Assembly: GCF_947490095.1 (NCBI RefSeq)
Contig: NZ_CANLFS010000015.1
Location: 1 to 64,000 of the forward strand
Direction: 5' to 3'
Length of the DNA stretch: 64,000 nucleotides
Source of the DNA: an uncultured Halomonas sp.
GTDB lineage: Bacteria; Pseudomonadota; Gammaproteobacteria; Pseudomonadales; Halomonadaceae
Shown in pieces: positions 32,960 through 41,208 of this stretch. Numbering within the stretch: the stretch's first letter is position 1; the number at the start of each line of letters is the position of its first letter. The notes under the pieces were generated by a model. The model ran no database searches. It was not told the DNA's origin and saw nothing but the letters and a program-made list of their open reading frames with translations. The position numbers were made by a program, and so were the translations under genes.

Positions 32960-33027
32960 GTAGGCCCGGTAAGCGTCAGCGCACCGGGCACAAGACGCCC
33001 GATGCGCCTTCGGCTTATCGGGCCTAC
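32960..33027 (+). repeat. REP/BIME-type palindromic element, copy 1
   Basis: The element is bounded by GTAGGCCCGGTAAGCG and CGGGCCTAC-type ends and contains GCCCGGT/ACCGGGC and GCCCGAT/ATCGGGC stems. GTAG/CTAC ends and imperfect stems are the hallmarks of REP elements mobilised by RAYT transposases. Its copies are at 33160-33227 and 54764-54847. Confidence 0.8.
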
Positions 33028-33159
33028 TCGGAGGAGGCGAAATGAGTGGTTGTCCCCGCGAACAGTCGCCTCTCTCGAGACCGCCATGATCCCCCAGGAC
33101 GGTCGCAGCTGGTATGAAGATTATTGGAATTTACTGCTGCTTGAGCATGAATCTTGAGC

Positions 33160-33227
33160 GTAGGCCCGGTAAGCGTCAGCGCACCGGGCACAAGACGCCC
33201 GATGCGCCTTCGGCTTATCGGGCCTAC
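33160..33227 (+). repeat. REP/BIME-type palindromic element, copy 2
   Basis: Identical in sequence and arrangement to the copy at 32960-33027, exactly 200 bp downstream, so it arose by the tandem duplication rather than by an independent insertion. It lies just upstream of the pgl ribosome-binding site. Confidence 0.8.
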
Positions 33228-33241
33228 TCGGAGGAGACGAA

Positions 33242-33910
33242 ATGAGTGGTTGTCCCCGCGAACAGCTTGCCCGGCAGCTCGCCGAGGCGGTGGCCGAGGC
33301 GCTGCGCGCCGACCTGGAGCACCACGACCAGGCCCTGCTGGTGGTCTCCGGTGGCTCGACCCCGGTGCCATTCTTCACGGCCCTGGCCGCCTGCCGGCTG
33401 CCCTGGGAGCGCGTTCAGATCACCCTGGCCGACGAGCGCTGGGTGGCAGAGACGGCCGACGACAGCAATGCCCGCCTGGTGCGTGAGCACCTGTTGCGCG
33501 GCCCGGCGGCGGCGGCCACCTTCGTGCCATTGACCAGCGATCATGCCACGCCCGAAGAGGGGTGCGACGTCGTGGCCGAGCGAGTCGAGGCCCTGGCCTG
33601 GCCGGCCAGCGTGGTGATTCTCGGGATGGGCGGCGACGGCCATACCGCTTCGTTCTTCCCCGATAGCCGCGAGCTCGACCTGGCCTTGACCACCGATTCC
33701 GCCGCTGTCGCGGTGCGCACCCCGAGTCAGCCCCAGCCGCGCATTACCCTGAGTGCCGGGCATCTGCACCGGGCACGTCGCCATGTCCTGCATATTACCG
33801 GTGGCGACAAGCGTGCCGTGCTGGCCCGGGCGTTGGTCGGCGACGACGTCCGTGAGCTACCGATTCGTGCCTTCCTCGCCTGCCCCCTGGCGACCTACTG
33901 GGCCCCTTGA
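33242..33910 (+). CDS. pgl: 6-Phosphogluconolactonase
   Basis: A 222-residue DevB/SOL-type lactonase hydrolysing 6-phosphogluconolactone. The start ATG at 33242 follows CGGAGGAGACGAA. Family motifs are LLVVSGGSTPVPFFTALA, ITLADERWVAETADDSNARLVREHLL and VVILGMGGDGHTASFFPDS (phosphate- and substrate-binding loops). It lies in zwf-pgl-eda order, 18 bp before eda. Its first eight codons are also present 200 bp upstream because of the tandem duplication; the upstream stub has the same ribosome-binding site and might sequester ribosomes. Confidence 0.94.
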   Translation: MSGCPREQLARQLAEAVAEALRADLEHHDQALLVVSGGSTPVPFFTALAACRLPWERVQITLADERWVAETADDSNARLVREHLLRGPAAAATFVPLTSDHATPEEGCDVVAERVEALAWPASVVILGMGGDGHTASFFPDSRELDLALTTDSAAVAVRTPSQPQPRITLSAGHLHRARRHVLHITGGDKRAVLARALVGDDVRELPIRAFLACPLATYWAP

Positions 33911-33928
33911 GTTTCTGGAGACACCATC

Positions 33929-34591
33929 ATGACCCCCGATAAGCAGCTTCCCTCTACCCGCACTACCGAGCTGGATAGCATCTGCCTCAAGGCCGAGGTG
34001 ATTCCGGTACTGGCCATCCAGCGCCTCGAGGATGCCGTGCCCCTGGCGCGTGCGCTCCTCGAAGGGGGCCTCTCCGTCCTGGAGGTGACCCTGCGCACCG
34101 ACTGTGCCTTGGAGGCGATTCGTCGCATCAAGGAGGCGCTGCCCCAAGCCAGCATCGGCGTGGGCACGGTGCTGACGCCGGCCCAGTATCGTCAGGCCGA
34201 AGAGGTGGGGGCCGACTTTGTCGTCACCCCGGGTACCACCGAGGCGCTCTATCGCCATGGCGTATCAAGCTCGGTGCCGATGCTGCCCGGTGTGGCAAGC
34301 GTGTCGGAGCTGATGACCGGTTGGCAGTACGGCTACCGGCGCTTCAAGTTCTTCCCCGCCGAGGCCGTGGGTGGCACCAAGGCCCTCAAGGCCTTCGCGG
34401 GTCCCTTGCCCGAGGCGCGTTTCTGCCCCACCGGGGGCATCAGTCTGGAGAACGCCGAGGACTACCTGGCGCTCAAGAACGTGATGTGTGTGGGGGGCTC
34501 CTGGTTGACGCCCAAGTCGCTGGTCGAGGCGGAAGACTGGAACGGCATCCGCCAGCTGGCGCGGGAAGTGGCGGAGCGCTATCACCACTAA
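33929..34591 (+). CDS. eda: KDPG aldolase (2-keto-3-deoxy-6-phosphogluconate aldolase)
   Basis: A 220-residue class I aldolase splitting KDPG to pyruvate and glyceraldehyde-3-phosphate, the last step of the Entner-Doudoroff pathway. Visible motifs are VIPVLAIQRLEDAVPLARAL, the proton-transfer Glu in LEVTLRTDCALEAI, GVGTVLTPAQ, FVVTPGTT and the Schiff-base Lys in FKFFPAEAVGG. It is last in zwf-pgl-eda and is followed by a strong intrinsic terminator. Confidence 0.96.
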   Translation: MTPDKQLPSTRTTELDSICLKAEVIPVLAIQRLEDAVPLARALLEGGLSVLEVTLRTDCALEAIRRIKEALPQASIGVGTVLTPAQYRQAEEVGADFVVTPGTTEALYRHGVSSSVPMLPGVASVSELMTGWQYGYRRFKFFPAEAVGGTKALKAFAGPLPEARFCPTGGISLENAEDYLALKNVMCVGGSWLTPKSLVEAEDWNGIRQLAREVAERYHH

Positions 34592-34641
34592 AGACTTCAG
34601 ATCCCAGTGCTCTCTCGACAGCCAGTCGCTGTCGCCTTTCA

Positions 34642-34667
34642 CCCGGCCTTTCATGGCCGGGTTTTTT
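34642..34667 (+). terminator. Intrinsic terminator after eda
   Basis: CCCGGCC pairs with GGCCGGG around a 6-nt loop and is followed by six T. It lies between the convergent eda and pgi genes. Confidence 0.9.
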
Positions 34668-34690
34668 ACGTTGGCGGTCAGGGGCAGACT

Positions 34691-36349
34691 TCAGCGGCTG
34701 GCCTTGCCCTTCGCGTTTTTGCCGGGCTTGGGCGCAGGCGCTTCCTGTGTCGCGGGATTGTGGCCGGGAAAGTGCTCCCGTACCAGCGTGAGCAGTCCCT
34801 GGGTGGAGGCGTCGAAGTCCTGGCTGTGGGCGTCGAGTCGGCTGCTGATCTCGCCGGCGATGCGCTTCCCGAGCTGCACGCCCCACTGGTCGAAGGAGTT
34901 GATGTTCCAGATGACGCCCTGAACGAACACCTTGTGCTCGTAGAGGGCGATGAGGGCGCCGAGGTTTTTGGGGGTTAGCTCATCGAGCAGCAGGGTGCTG
35001 GAGGGGCGGTTGCCCGGGCAGCTGTAGGGGTCGAGGTCGCTGCCGCTTTGGCTGCCTTCCATGAAGGCGTTGGCCTGGGCCAACATGTTGGTCAGCAAGG
35101 CGAAGTGGTGATCTTCCACGCCCGGTTCCGGCTTCAGGGTGGCGATGAAATCGATGGGCACGTAGCGGGTGCCCTGGTGAAGCAGCTGGAAGAAGGCATG
35201 CTGGCCATTGGAGCCGGTCTGGCCCCAGACGATCGGGCCGGTCTTGTAATCCACCGGCTGGCCGAAGATGTCCACCGACTTGCCGTTGGATTCCATGTCG
35301 AGCTGCTGGAGAAAGGCGGGCAGCTGATGCAGGGCCTGATCATAGGGCACGATGGCCTGGGTCTCGGCGCCATGGAAGTTGATGTACCAGATGCCGATCA
35401 GCGCCATCAGCACCGGCATGTTGCTGGCGTTGGGCGCGGTGAGGAAGTGCTGGTCCATCTCGTAGGCACCCTCGAGCATCTCCATGAAGCCTTCGAAGCC
35501 CACGGCCAGGGCGATCGGGAGGCCGATGGACGACCACATGGAGTAGCGTCCTCCGACCCAGGCCCAGAATTCGAAGATGTTCTCTTCGCGGATGCCGAAC
35601 TCCATTGCCGCCGCCTGGTTGGTCGAGGCGGCCACGAAGTGGGCGCCGATATCGGCGCCTTCGCCGGCGTTATCGACAAACCAGCGTCGGGCGGTCTTGG
35701 CGTTGAGTAGCGTCTCCTGGGTGGAGAAGGTCTTGGTGGAGACGATAAACAGGGTGGTGGCCGGGTCGAGGCGGCGCAGCACCTTCTGGATATGCGTGCC
35801 GTCGACGTTGGAGACGAAGTGGAAGTTGAGGTCGGTCTGACGGTACTTGAGCAGCGCGCGGCAGGCCATGTTGGGGCCCAGGTCCGAACCGCCGATGCCG
35901 ATGTTGACCACGTCCTTGATGCGTTGGCCGTCGTAGCCTTTCCACTCGCCGTTGCGTACCGCGTCGGAGAAGCGCTGGATCTGTTCGCGGGTACGCTGGA
36001 TCTCGGGCTTCACGTCCTTGCCATCGACCATCAACGGGCCCTCGCCGAGGTTGCGCAGGGCGGTGTGCAGCACCGGGCGGTTCTCGGTGACGTTGATGAT
36101 GTCGCCGGAGAACATCTGGGCGCGGCGCTGAACCAGCGCCGAGTGATCGATGAGCTCAAGCAGGGTATCCAGCACGTTCGGGGAAATATGATGCTTGGAG
36201 TAGTCGAGGAACAGCCCGCCGACACGCAGGCTCATCTTCTCGAAGCGCTGGGGGTCTGCAGCGAAGTAGTCGCTGATGCGGTCGTGTCGAGTCTGGTCAT
36301 GGAGCTGGTTGAGGGCTTGCCAGGTAACGCTGCGGGTAAGCTGATACAT
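34691..36349 (-). CDS. pgi: Glucose-6-phosphate isomerase
   Basis: A 552-residue isomerase interconverting glucose-6-phosphate and fructose-6-phosphate. I prefer the ATG at 36349 (MYQLTRSVTWQALNQLHDQ) because GAGG lies 7-10 bases upstream; an in-frame ATG at 36361 lacks a good site. Signatures include VVNIGIGGSDLGPNMACRAL, the catalytic Glu in SNGQHAFFQLLHQGT-type and GRYSMWSSIGLP blocks, and the C-terminal Lys/His region SFDQWGVQLGKRIA. The C-terminal tail is Lys-rich (PAPKPGKNAKGKASR). It allows fructose-6-phosphate from polyol and fructose catabolism to re-enter the Entner-Doudoroff route. A perfect 16-bp HexR-like palindrome lies upstream. Confidence 0.96.
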   Translation of the reverse strand: MYQLTRSVTWQALNQLHDQTRHDRISDYFAADPQRFEKMSLRVGGLFLDYSKHHISPNVLDTLLELIDHSALVQRRAQMFSGDIINVTENRPVLHTALRNLGEGPLMVDGKDVKPEIQRTREQIQRFSDAVRNGEWKGYDGQRIKDVVNIGIGGSDLGPNMACRALLKYRQTDLNFHFVSNVDGTHIQKVLRRLDPATTLFIVSTKTFSTQETLLNAKTARRWFVDNAGEGADIGAHFVAASTNQAAAMEFGIREENIFEFWAWVGGRYSMWSSIGLPIALAVGFEGFMEMLEGAYEMDQHFLTAPNASNMPVLMALIGIWYINFHGAETQAIVPYDQALHQLPAFLQQLDMESNGKSVDIFGQPVDYKTGPIVWGQTGSNGQHAFFQLLHQGTRYVPIDFIATLKPEPGVEDHHFALLTNMLAQANAFMEGSQSGSDLDPYSCPGNRPSSTLLLDELTPKNLGALIALYEHKVFVQGVIWNINSFDQWGVQLGKRIAGEISSRLDAHSQDFDASTQGLLTLVREHFPGHNPATQEAPAPKPGKNAKGKASR

Positions 36350-36451
36350 CGTGGGCCTCATCGGTGGTTGTTGGAGGTCGGGGGCAACGGTCGAACCGGC
36401 CGGTAGGCTGGCGCCGTCGACGGCGATGATGTCGAGGAAGATATCGAAAAT

Positions 36452-36467
36452 GTAGTAAATTTACTAC
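36452..36467. promoter_or_regulatory. Putative HexR box, perfect palindrome before pgi
   Basis: GTAGTAAATTTACTAC is a perfect 16-bp palindrome 103 bp before pgi. It is the best-conserved member of the palindrome set found before hexR, zwf and edd. The 380-bp region between pgi and the divergent SorC-type gene (36350-36729) holds no gene that I can support; this site is its main feature. Confidence 0.6.
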
Positions 36468-36729
36468 TGAGTTGCCGTTTATACAAAGGTCTAGTGTGCT
36501 GGCCGCGAAGCGATGCGAAACCCCAGTAACATGGCCCTGGTGATGGCGGTATGCGAGGGGAGGAGAGCGCCGTGGTCGAATAATTTGTTGGAATATTACA
36601 GCATGCCTGGCTTCCTTCTCGAGTGGCCGATAGTGCATCACACTTTGGGGCGGGTGCAGAGATGCATTGTGCCAGCATCGCAGGCTTGCGATGATTTTTA
36701 TCTTATTGCCACTCAGGAAGCGTCGAGCC

Positions 36730-37701
36730 GTGGACAAATTTGAGGTGAAGCTGGACCAGGCGGCACGGGCCGCCTGGCTATCGTATATAGGAGGGCGCAC
36801 CCAGGATGAGATCGCCACCCAGCTTGGGGTGTCTCGGCCGGGCGTTCAGCGTCTGCTTACCCTGGCGCGCCAGGAAGGCCTCGTGAAGGTGAGTGTCGAT
36901 CATCCGATCGCCAACTGCATGGCGTTGGCAGAGGCCATCCGCGACCGTTTCGGCCTGGCGTTCTGCGATGTCGCTCCCGCCGATGCCAGTGACGCCGCCA
37001 GCAGTGCCCGCTACCTGGCGGTGGCCGCCGCCGAGCGCCTTTCCCGTTACCTCGACCGGACCGACCCGCTGACCCTGTCGCTGGGCACGGGCCGGTCGGT
37101 GCGTGCCATGGTCGAGGCGTTGGGGCGAATCGATCGCCCACAGCATCGGTTCGTCTCCCTGGTGGGTAACGTGGCCCGTGACGGTTCCGCCAACCGTTAT
37201 GATGGCGTGATGGTCCTCGCCGACAAGACCGGTGGCGAGCGCTTCCTGCTGCCGGCACCGGTCGTGGCCGATTCGGTGGCGGAGAAGACGGCGTTGTGTG
37301 ACCAGCGCCTGTTTCAGGCCGTCGTTGACGTGGCCCGGCAGGCCGAGGTGGCCTTCGTGGGGGTGGGGCGCATCGATCGCCAGGCGACGCTCTTCCAGGA
37401 TCACTTTATCAGCGAGGTCGAACTCGACGAGCTGATCGCCGGTGGTGCCGTGGGGGAGCTGCTCGGCTGGCCAATGAACGCCCGGGGTGAGCGGGTCGAC
37501 TGTTCGACGAGTCAACGCATCACCAGCCTGCCGCTGGAGATGTTTCGCGAGCAGACCCTGGTGGCGCTCGCCGGCGGGCGCGACAAGGGACCCGCTATTC
37601 TCGCGGCGCTGCGTGGTGGTTGGCTAAAGGGTCTGGTCACCGATGAGCACGCGGCCCGCCGTATCGTCGATACCGAGATGGCCAGCTGCGAAGGCGCTTG
37701 A
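36730..37701 (+). CDS. SorC/DeoR-type sugar-binding transcriptional regulator
   Basis: A 323-residue SorC-family regulator. I chose the GTG at 36730 (VDKFEVKLDQAARAAWLSYIGG), which begins as family members do; AGGAAG lies about 10 bases upstream, and the frame remains open upstream to 36667 without homology. The N-terminal helix-turn-helix is GRTQDEIATQLGVSRPGVQRLLTLARQEGLVKV. The sugar-binding domain includes LSLGTGRSVRAMVEAL, VSLVGNVARDGSANRYDGVMVLADKTGG, FVGVGRI and LVALAGGRDKGPAILAALRGGWLKGLVTDE. It lies directly upstream of the polyol cluster on the same strand, so it probably controls that cluster. The likely effectors are phosphorylated sugars, by family analogy. Confidence 0.88.
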   Translation: MDKFEVKLDQAARAAWLSYIGGRTQDEIATQLGVSRPGVQRLLTLARQEGLVKVSVDHPIANCMALAEAIRDRFGLAFCDVAPADASDAASSARYLAVAAAERLSRYLDRTDPLTLSLGTGRSVRAMVEALGRIDRPQHRFVSLVGNVARDGSANRYDGVMVLADKTGGERFLLPAPVVADSVAEKTALCDQRLFQAVVDVARQAEVAFVGVGRIDRQATLFQDHFISEVELDELIAGGAVGELLGWPMNARGERVDCSTSQRITSLPLEMFREQTLVALAGGRDKGPAILAALRGGWLKGLVTDEHAARRIVDTEMASCEGA

Positions 37702-37834
37702 GCCGGGTAACCGACTGTTTTGCAGTGACTTGTCGCCGACGGCTTGAAATTCTCTCGCGGGACTACCCAAAAGTCTAAGAGACGAGACTTTGCGTTTTGG
37801 CTCTCACTGGATGATCATTTGGCCAATCAATGAT

Positions 37835-37850
37835 CAAAATGATCATTTTG
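37835..37850. promoter_or_regulatory. Palindromic operator candidate before the NCS1-type permease
   Basis: CAAAATGATCATTTTG is a perfect 16-bp palindrome. The extended core TGATCATTTTGAG (37840-37852) recurs as TGATCATGTTGAG at 39773-39785 before the ABC-binding-protein gene. An additional ATGATCATTT lies at 37811-37820. The local SorC-type regulator is the best candidate ligand. Confidence 0.55.
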
Positions 37851-37949
37851 AGGCACTGCCCTCCTGGAGGCCGAGGTCCGGCTATCGAGGCGTTTTTTCG
37901 CCGACCCGGGAACGCGGCAGTGTGATCACTCAACCAACGGGACCCCGCC

Positions 37950-39704
37950 ATGACCAGTAGCACGCCAGACGTGGATCGGCATATTGCCGGGATGAACAAG
38001 GAGCAATTGCCGGTCCCGCGTCATAAATTGCATCGATGGCCACACTTCGCGGGCCTGTATGCCGCCGAGCATGTCGCCGCCACCGAGTTCGTGATCGGGG
38101 CGACCTTTGTCGCCCTGGGCGCCGGGATCTGGGATATCCTGGTCGGCCTGTTGATTGGTAATGCCCTGGCCGTGCTCAGCTTCTGGCTGATTACCACGCC
38201 GATCGCCATCGAAACGCGCCTGAGCCTCTTTACCTATCTCCACCGAATCGCCGGTGATTCGATGGCAAGCCTCTATAACTGGGCCAATGTCATCATCTTC
38301 AGCGTCATTTCCGCCGCGATGATCACGGTGTCGGCGACCGCGGTACGCATCCTGTTCGATATACCGCCCCAGGCGCAGCCTTATCCGACCGACCCGGCGT
38401 TTATCTTTCTGGCGTTGGCGGTGGCGGGTATCGTGGTGCTGGTCGCGGTATATGGTTTCAATGCCTTGACCGAGTTCGCCAGCATCTGTGCTCCCTGGCT
38501 GATGGTGATGTTCACCGCCGGGGGCATGGTGCTGTTGCCAGAGTTGGCCGAGTCGGTTACCGGCGCCACCACCCTTGGCGACTTCTCTACCTTCATCGAC
38601 GTCGCCGGCAGCACCGTGTTCACCGGCGTCAATGCCCAGGGCGAGTCGGGTATCGGCATCTGGGAGGTCATCGGGTTTGCCTGGGCGGCCAACACCTTTT
38701 CGCACTTTGGCCTGATCGACATGGCGCTGCTGCGCTATGCAAAGAAGAAACGGTATGGCCTGACAACCAGTACGGGCATGATGTTCGGTCACTACGTGGC
38801 CTGGATCTCGGCGGGTCTGATGGGGGCGGCCACCGCGGCGGTGACCCAGACCAGCATCGAGGTGCTGGAGCCGGGTGAAGTGGCCTGGCATGCGCTGGGT
38901 GCCTCCGGTTTCGTGATCGTGGTCGTCGCCGGCTGGACCACCGCGAATTCCAACCTCTATCGGGCTGGCCTGGCGGCCCAGGCGGTGCTGCCCAGGATAT
39001 CCCGCAACAAGGCGACGCTGCTGGTGGGGCTCTGTGTCGCCGTCATCAGCTGCTTTCCCTTCGTCTATCGCAGCATGCTGCCGCTGCTGACCTATGCCGG
39101 GCTGTTGCTGGTGCCGGTCGGCGGGATCATCTTCGCCGAGCACCATCTCTTCCCGCGGCTCGGCTTCAGCCGCTACTGGGCGCGCTACAAGGGGCTGGCG
39201 CATAACGTACCGGCACTCGCCACCTGGGCGCTTTCGCTGGTGTTCGGCTTTAGCCTGGATGCCCTCGACCTGATCCCGTTCTACTACCTGTTCGTACCCA
39301 CCTGGTGCCTGTCCATCGCCCTCTATACGCTGCTGGCGAAGCGCTACGGTGCCGCCGAGCGATATCCCGAGGCCGAGGAGACCGAGCGAGTGTTCCAGGA
39401 GAGGGTGCAGGTGTTCCACGCCGAGCAGGCGGAGGAGGAAACCCAGGAGCCGGTCAAGGATACCAGCGTGCTGAGCAAGGTCATCAAGGCCATCTGGATG
39501 GTCGTAGGGCTGCTCGTGCCCTGCGTGCTGGCCTGGCGGGTGCTCTTTTATAGCCCTGACCTGGCGAGCTATCACCTGAACCGGGAGTGGTTCTACGACA
39601 TTACCATCTGGTGCACCCTGATCTACTTCGTGTTCGCCTACTGGGGGCTGAAGCGAGCCAAGGCCAGCTACCAGACACGCAAGGTGCGCACTGCGCTAAC
39701 CTAA
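37950..39704 (+). CDS. NCS1/CodB-like permease of unknown substrate
   Basis: A 584-residue membrane protein with about 12 hydrophobic helices. The N-terminal HFAGLYAAEHVAATEFVIGATFVALGAGIWDILVGLLIGN block and the AGDSMASLYNWANVI region resemble nucleobase:cation symporter-1 (purine/cytosine permease) proteins. A hydrophilic insert rich in Glu (residues about 470-510, EETERVFQERVQVFHAEQAEEE) precedes two last helices. It has its own operator-like palindrome and lies between a SorC-type regulator and a polyol ABC system, so a polyol or related substrate is possible despite the family name. I am confident it is a transporter, not of what it carries. Confidence 0.75.
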   Translation: MTSSTPDVDRHIAGMNKEQLPVPRHKLHRWPHFAGLYAAEHVAATEFVIGATFVALGAGIWDILVGLLIGNALAVLSFWLITTPIAIETRLSLFTYLHRIAGDSMASLYNWANVIIFSVISAAMITVSATAVRILFDIPPQAQPYPTDPAFIFLALAVAGIVVLVAVYGFNALTEFASICAPWLMVMFTAGGMVLLPELAESVTGATTLGDFSTFIDVAGSTVFTGVNAQGESGIGIWEVIGFAWAANTFSHFGLIDMALLRYAKKKRYGLTTSTGMMFGHYVAWISAGLMGAATAAVTQTSIEVLEPGEVAWHALGASGFVIVVVAGWTTANSNLYRAGLAAQAVLPRISRNKATLLVGLCVAVISCFPFVYRSMLPLLTYAGLLLVPVGGIIFAEHHLFPRLGFSRYWARYKGLAHNVPALATWALSLVFGFSLDALDLIPFYYLFVPTWCLSIALYTLLAKRYGAAERYPEAEETERVFQERVQVFHAEQAEEETQEPVKDTSVLSKVIKAIWMVVGLLVPCVLAWRVLFYSPDLASYHLNREWFYDITIWCTLIYFVFAYWGLKRAKASYQTRKVRTALT

Positions 39705-39772
39705 AGTCTAACCTGGGCATCTTTGCTTTTTGCCGGGCACTGTTCGATCATTTGTTCTATGCATGATGTTAT

Positions 39773-39785
39773 TGATCATGTTGAG
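39773..39785 (+). promoter_or_regulatory. Second copy of the polyol operator motif
   Basis: TGATCATGTTGAG matches TGATCATTTTGAG at 37840-37852 at 12 of 13 positions. It lies 49 bp before the binding-protein gene. A related GATCATTTGTTC occurs at 39746-39757. Confidence 0.5.
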
Positions 39786-39833
39786 ATGGCATTACCAACA
39801 ACAACACCACCCTTTTCAGCAAAGGACCAAGCC

Positions 39834-41144
39834 ATGAAGCTTTCTCGCGTACTCCCGCTGGCGGGTCTCACGGCCCTGGGCGCCTCCGGGGCCCAGGCGG
39901 AGACCCTCACCGTCGCCACCGTCAACAACAATGACATGGTGATCATGCAGAGCCTGACCGAGGCCTTCGAGCAGGCTCATCCCGATATCACCCTGGACTG
40001 GGTGGTGCTCGAGGAGAATGTGCTCCGTCAGCGTCTGACCACCGATATTGCCACCGGCGGCGGCCAGTTCGATGTCATGACCATCGGCACCTACGAAGTG
40101 CCGATCTGGGCCGAGCGGGGCTGGTTGAGCCCGCTGGACGACCTGCCCGAGGAGTATCGGGTCGATGACCTCGTGCAGTCGGTCCGCGATGGGCTCAGTC
40201 ACGATGGCAGCCTGCAGGCACTGCCGTTCTATGCCGAGAGCTCGATGATGTACTACCGCACCGACCTGTTCGACGAGGCCGGCATCGAGGTGCCCGAGCA
40301 GCCGACCTGGGAACAGGTCCGCGGGTGGGCCGAGGCGCTCCACGATGCCGACCAGGAGCGCTACGGCATCTGCCTGCGTGGCAAGCCGGGCTGGGGCGAG
40401 AACATGGCGCTGGCCTCTACCATGGTCAACGCCTTCGGTGGGCGCTGGTTCGACATGGACTGGCAGCCGCAGATCGACTCCCCGGCCTGGCAGGAGGCCA
40501 TCGGCTTCTATGTCGACCTGCTCAATGACTTCGGCCCGCCCGGGGCCAGCTCCAATGGCTTCAACGAGAACCTGGCGCTGTTCTCCCGTGGCAACTGCGC
40601 GATCTGGGTCGATGCCACCTCGGCGGCCGGCAAGCTATATGATGCCGACGAGTCGCAAGTGGCCGATTCTCTGGGCTTCGCCCCGGCGCCGGTCGCGGAG
40701 ACCGCCAAGGGGTCACACTGGTTGTGGTCCTGGGCCCTGGCGATCCCGGCGTCTTCCTCTTCCAAGGCGGCGGCCCGCGAGTTCATCACCTGGGCGACCA
40801 GCGAGGAGTACGTCAATCTGGTCGGTGAGCGTGAAGGCTGGACCAGCGTTCCCCCGGGGACCCGCAAGTCCACCTATGAGAATCCCAGCTATCAGGAAGC
40901 CGCGCCCTTCGCCGGCTTCGTGCTGGATTCCATCCAGGGCGCCGACCCGACCGACTCGACCCTGGAGCCAAACCCCTACATCGGTGTTCAGTTCGTGGGC
41001 ATTCCCGAGTTTCAATCCATCGGCACCCAGGTCGGCCAGATGGTGGCCTCGGCCCTGACCGGAAAAACCTCCGTCGAGCAGGCCCTGCAGGCCGCTCAGC
41101 GGGCCACCGAGCGCACCATGAAGCGCGCCGGTTACCTGGATTGA
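39834..41144 (+). CDS. smoE: Polyol (sorbitol/mannitol) ABC transporter binding protein
   Basis: A 436-residue periplasmic binding protein. The start at 39834 (MKLSRVLPLAGLTALGASG) has AAAGGA upstream and gives a signal peptide ending AQAE. The body (LTVATVNNNDMVIMQSLTEAFEQAHPDITLDWVVLEENVLRQ in outline, PFYAESSMMYYRTDLF, CLRGKPGWGENMA, and GSHWLWSWALAIP) matches the SmoE/MtlE group of sorbitol and mannitol binding proteins. It heads the operon binding protein, two permeases, ATPase, catabolic enzymes. A stem-loop follows its stop codon. Confidence 0.92.
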   Translation: MKLSRVLPLAGLTALGASGAQAETLTVATVNNNDMVIMQSLTEAFEQAHPDITLDWVVLEENVLRQRLTTDIATGGGQFDVMTIGTYEVPIWAERGWLSPLDDLPEEYRVDDLVQSVRDGLSHDGSLQALPFYAESSMMYYRTDLFDEAGIEVPEQPTWEQVRGWAEALHDADQERYGICLRGKPGWGENMALASTMVNAFGGRWFDMDWQPQIDSPAWQEAIGFYVDLLNDFGPPGASSNGFNENLALFSRGNCAIWVDATSAAGKLYDADESQVADSLGFAPAPVAETAKGSHWLWSWALAIPASSSSKAAAREFITWATSEEYVNLVGEREGWTSVPPGTRKSTYENPSYQEAAPFAGFVLDSIQGADPTDSTLEPNPYIGVQFVGIPEFQSIGTQVGQMVASALTGKTSVEQALQAAQRATERTMKRAGYLD

Positions 41145-41153
41145 TCCGTGTGT

Positions 41154-41178
41154 GCCGGCCGGGAACGCTCCGGCCGGC
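41154..41178. terminator. Stem-loop between polyol binding protein and permease genes
   Basis: GCCGGCCGG pairs with CCGGCCGGC around a 7-nt loop, nine bases past the binding-protein stop. There is no U-run. As after the binding-protein gene at 4694-5983, this placement suggests differential expression of the binding protein over its membrane partners. Confidence 0.55.
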
Positions 41179-41208
41179 GCCTTCCTCACGACTGTCACGG
41201 ATACCAAT

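Larger units (their letters stand above)
32866..33265 (+). repeat. 200-bp tandem repeat, two copies, spanning the zwf-pgl junction
   Basis: Units 32866-33065 and 33066-33265 are nearly identical. Each holds a copy of the zwf C-terminal coding stretch (now ending DYWNLLLLEHES), a REP/BIME palindrome, an AGGAG site and the first eight codons of pgl (MSGCPREQ). Only the second copy continues into intact pgl; the first makes a 15-codon stub from 33042. The whole 496-bp gap between zwf and pgl consists of these repeats, with nothing else recognisable. Confidence 0.92.

Noticed and set aside
33042..33089. Fifteen-codon pgl stub (MSGCPREQ then out of context)
   Set aside because: It is a by-product of the tandem duplication, not a gene. 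It is recorded with the repeat because it could compete for ribosomes.
32954..33486. Small open frames starting MSVGPVSVSAPGTRRP in the zwf-pgl gap, present twice
   Set aside because: They are translations of the REP palindrome and its 200-bp copy. The frames exist twice only because the DNA is duplicated.
37926..39575. 549-codon minus-strand open frame opposite the NCS1-type permease
   Set aside because: The plus strand has the hydrophobic periodicity of a membrane transporter; the antisense frame is rich in charged and Gln/His residues, typical of the complement of hydrophobic codons.
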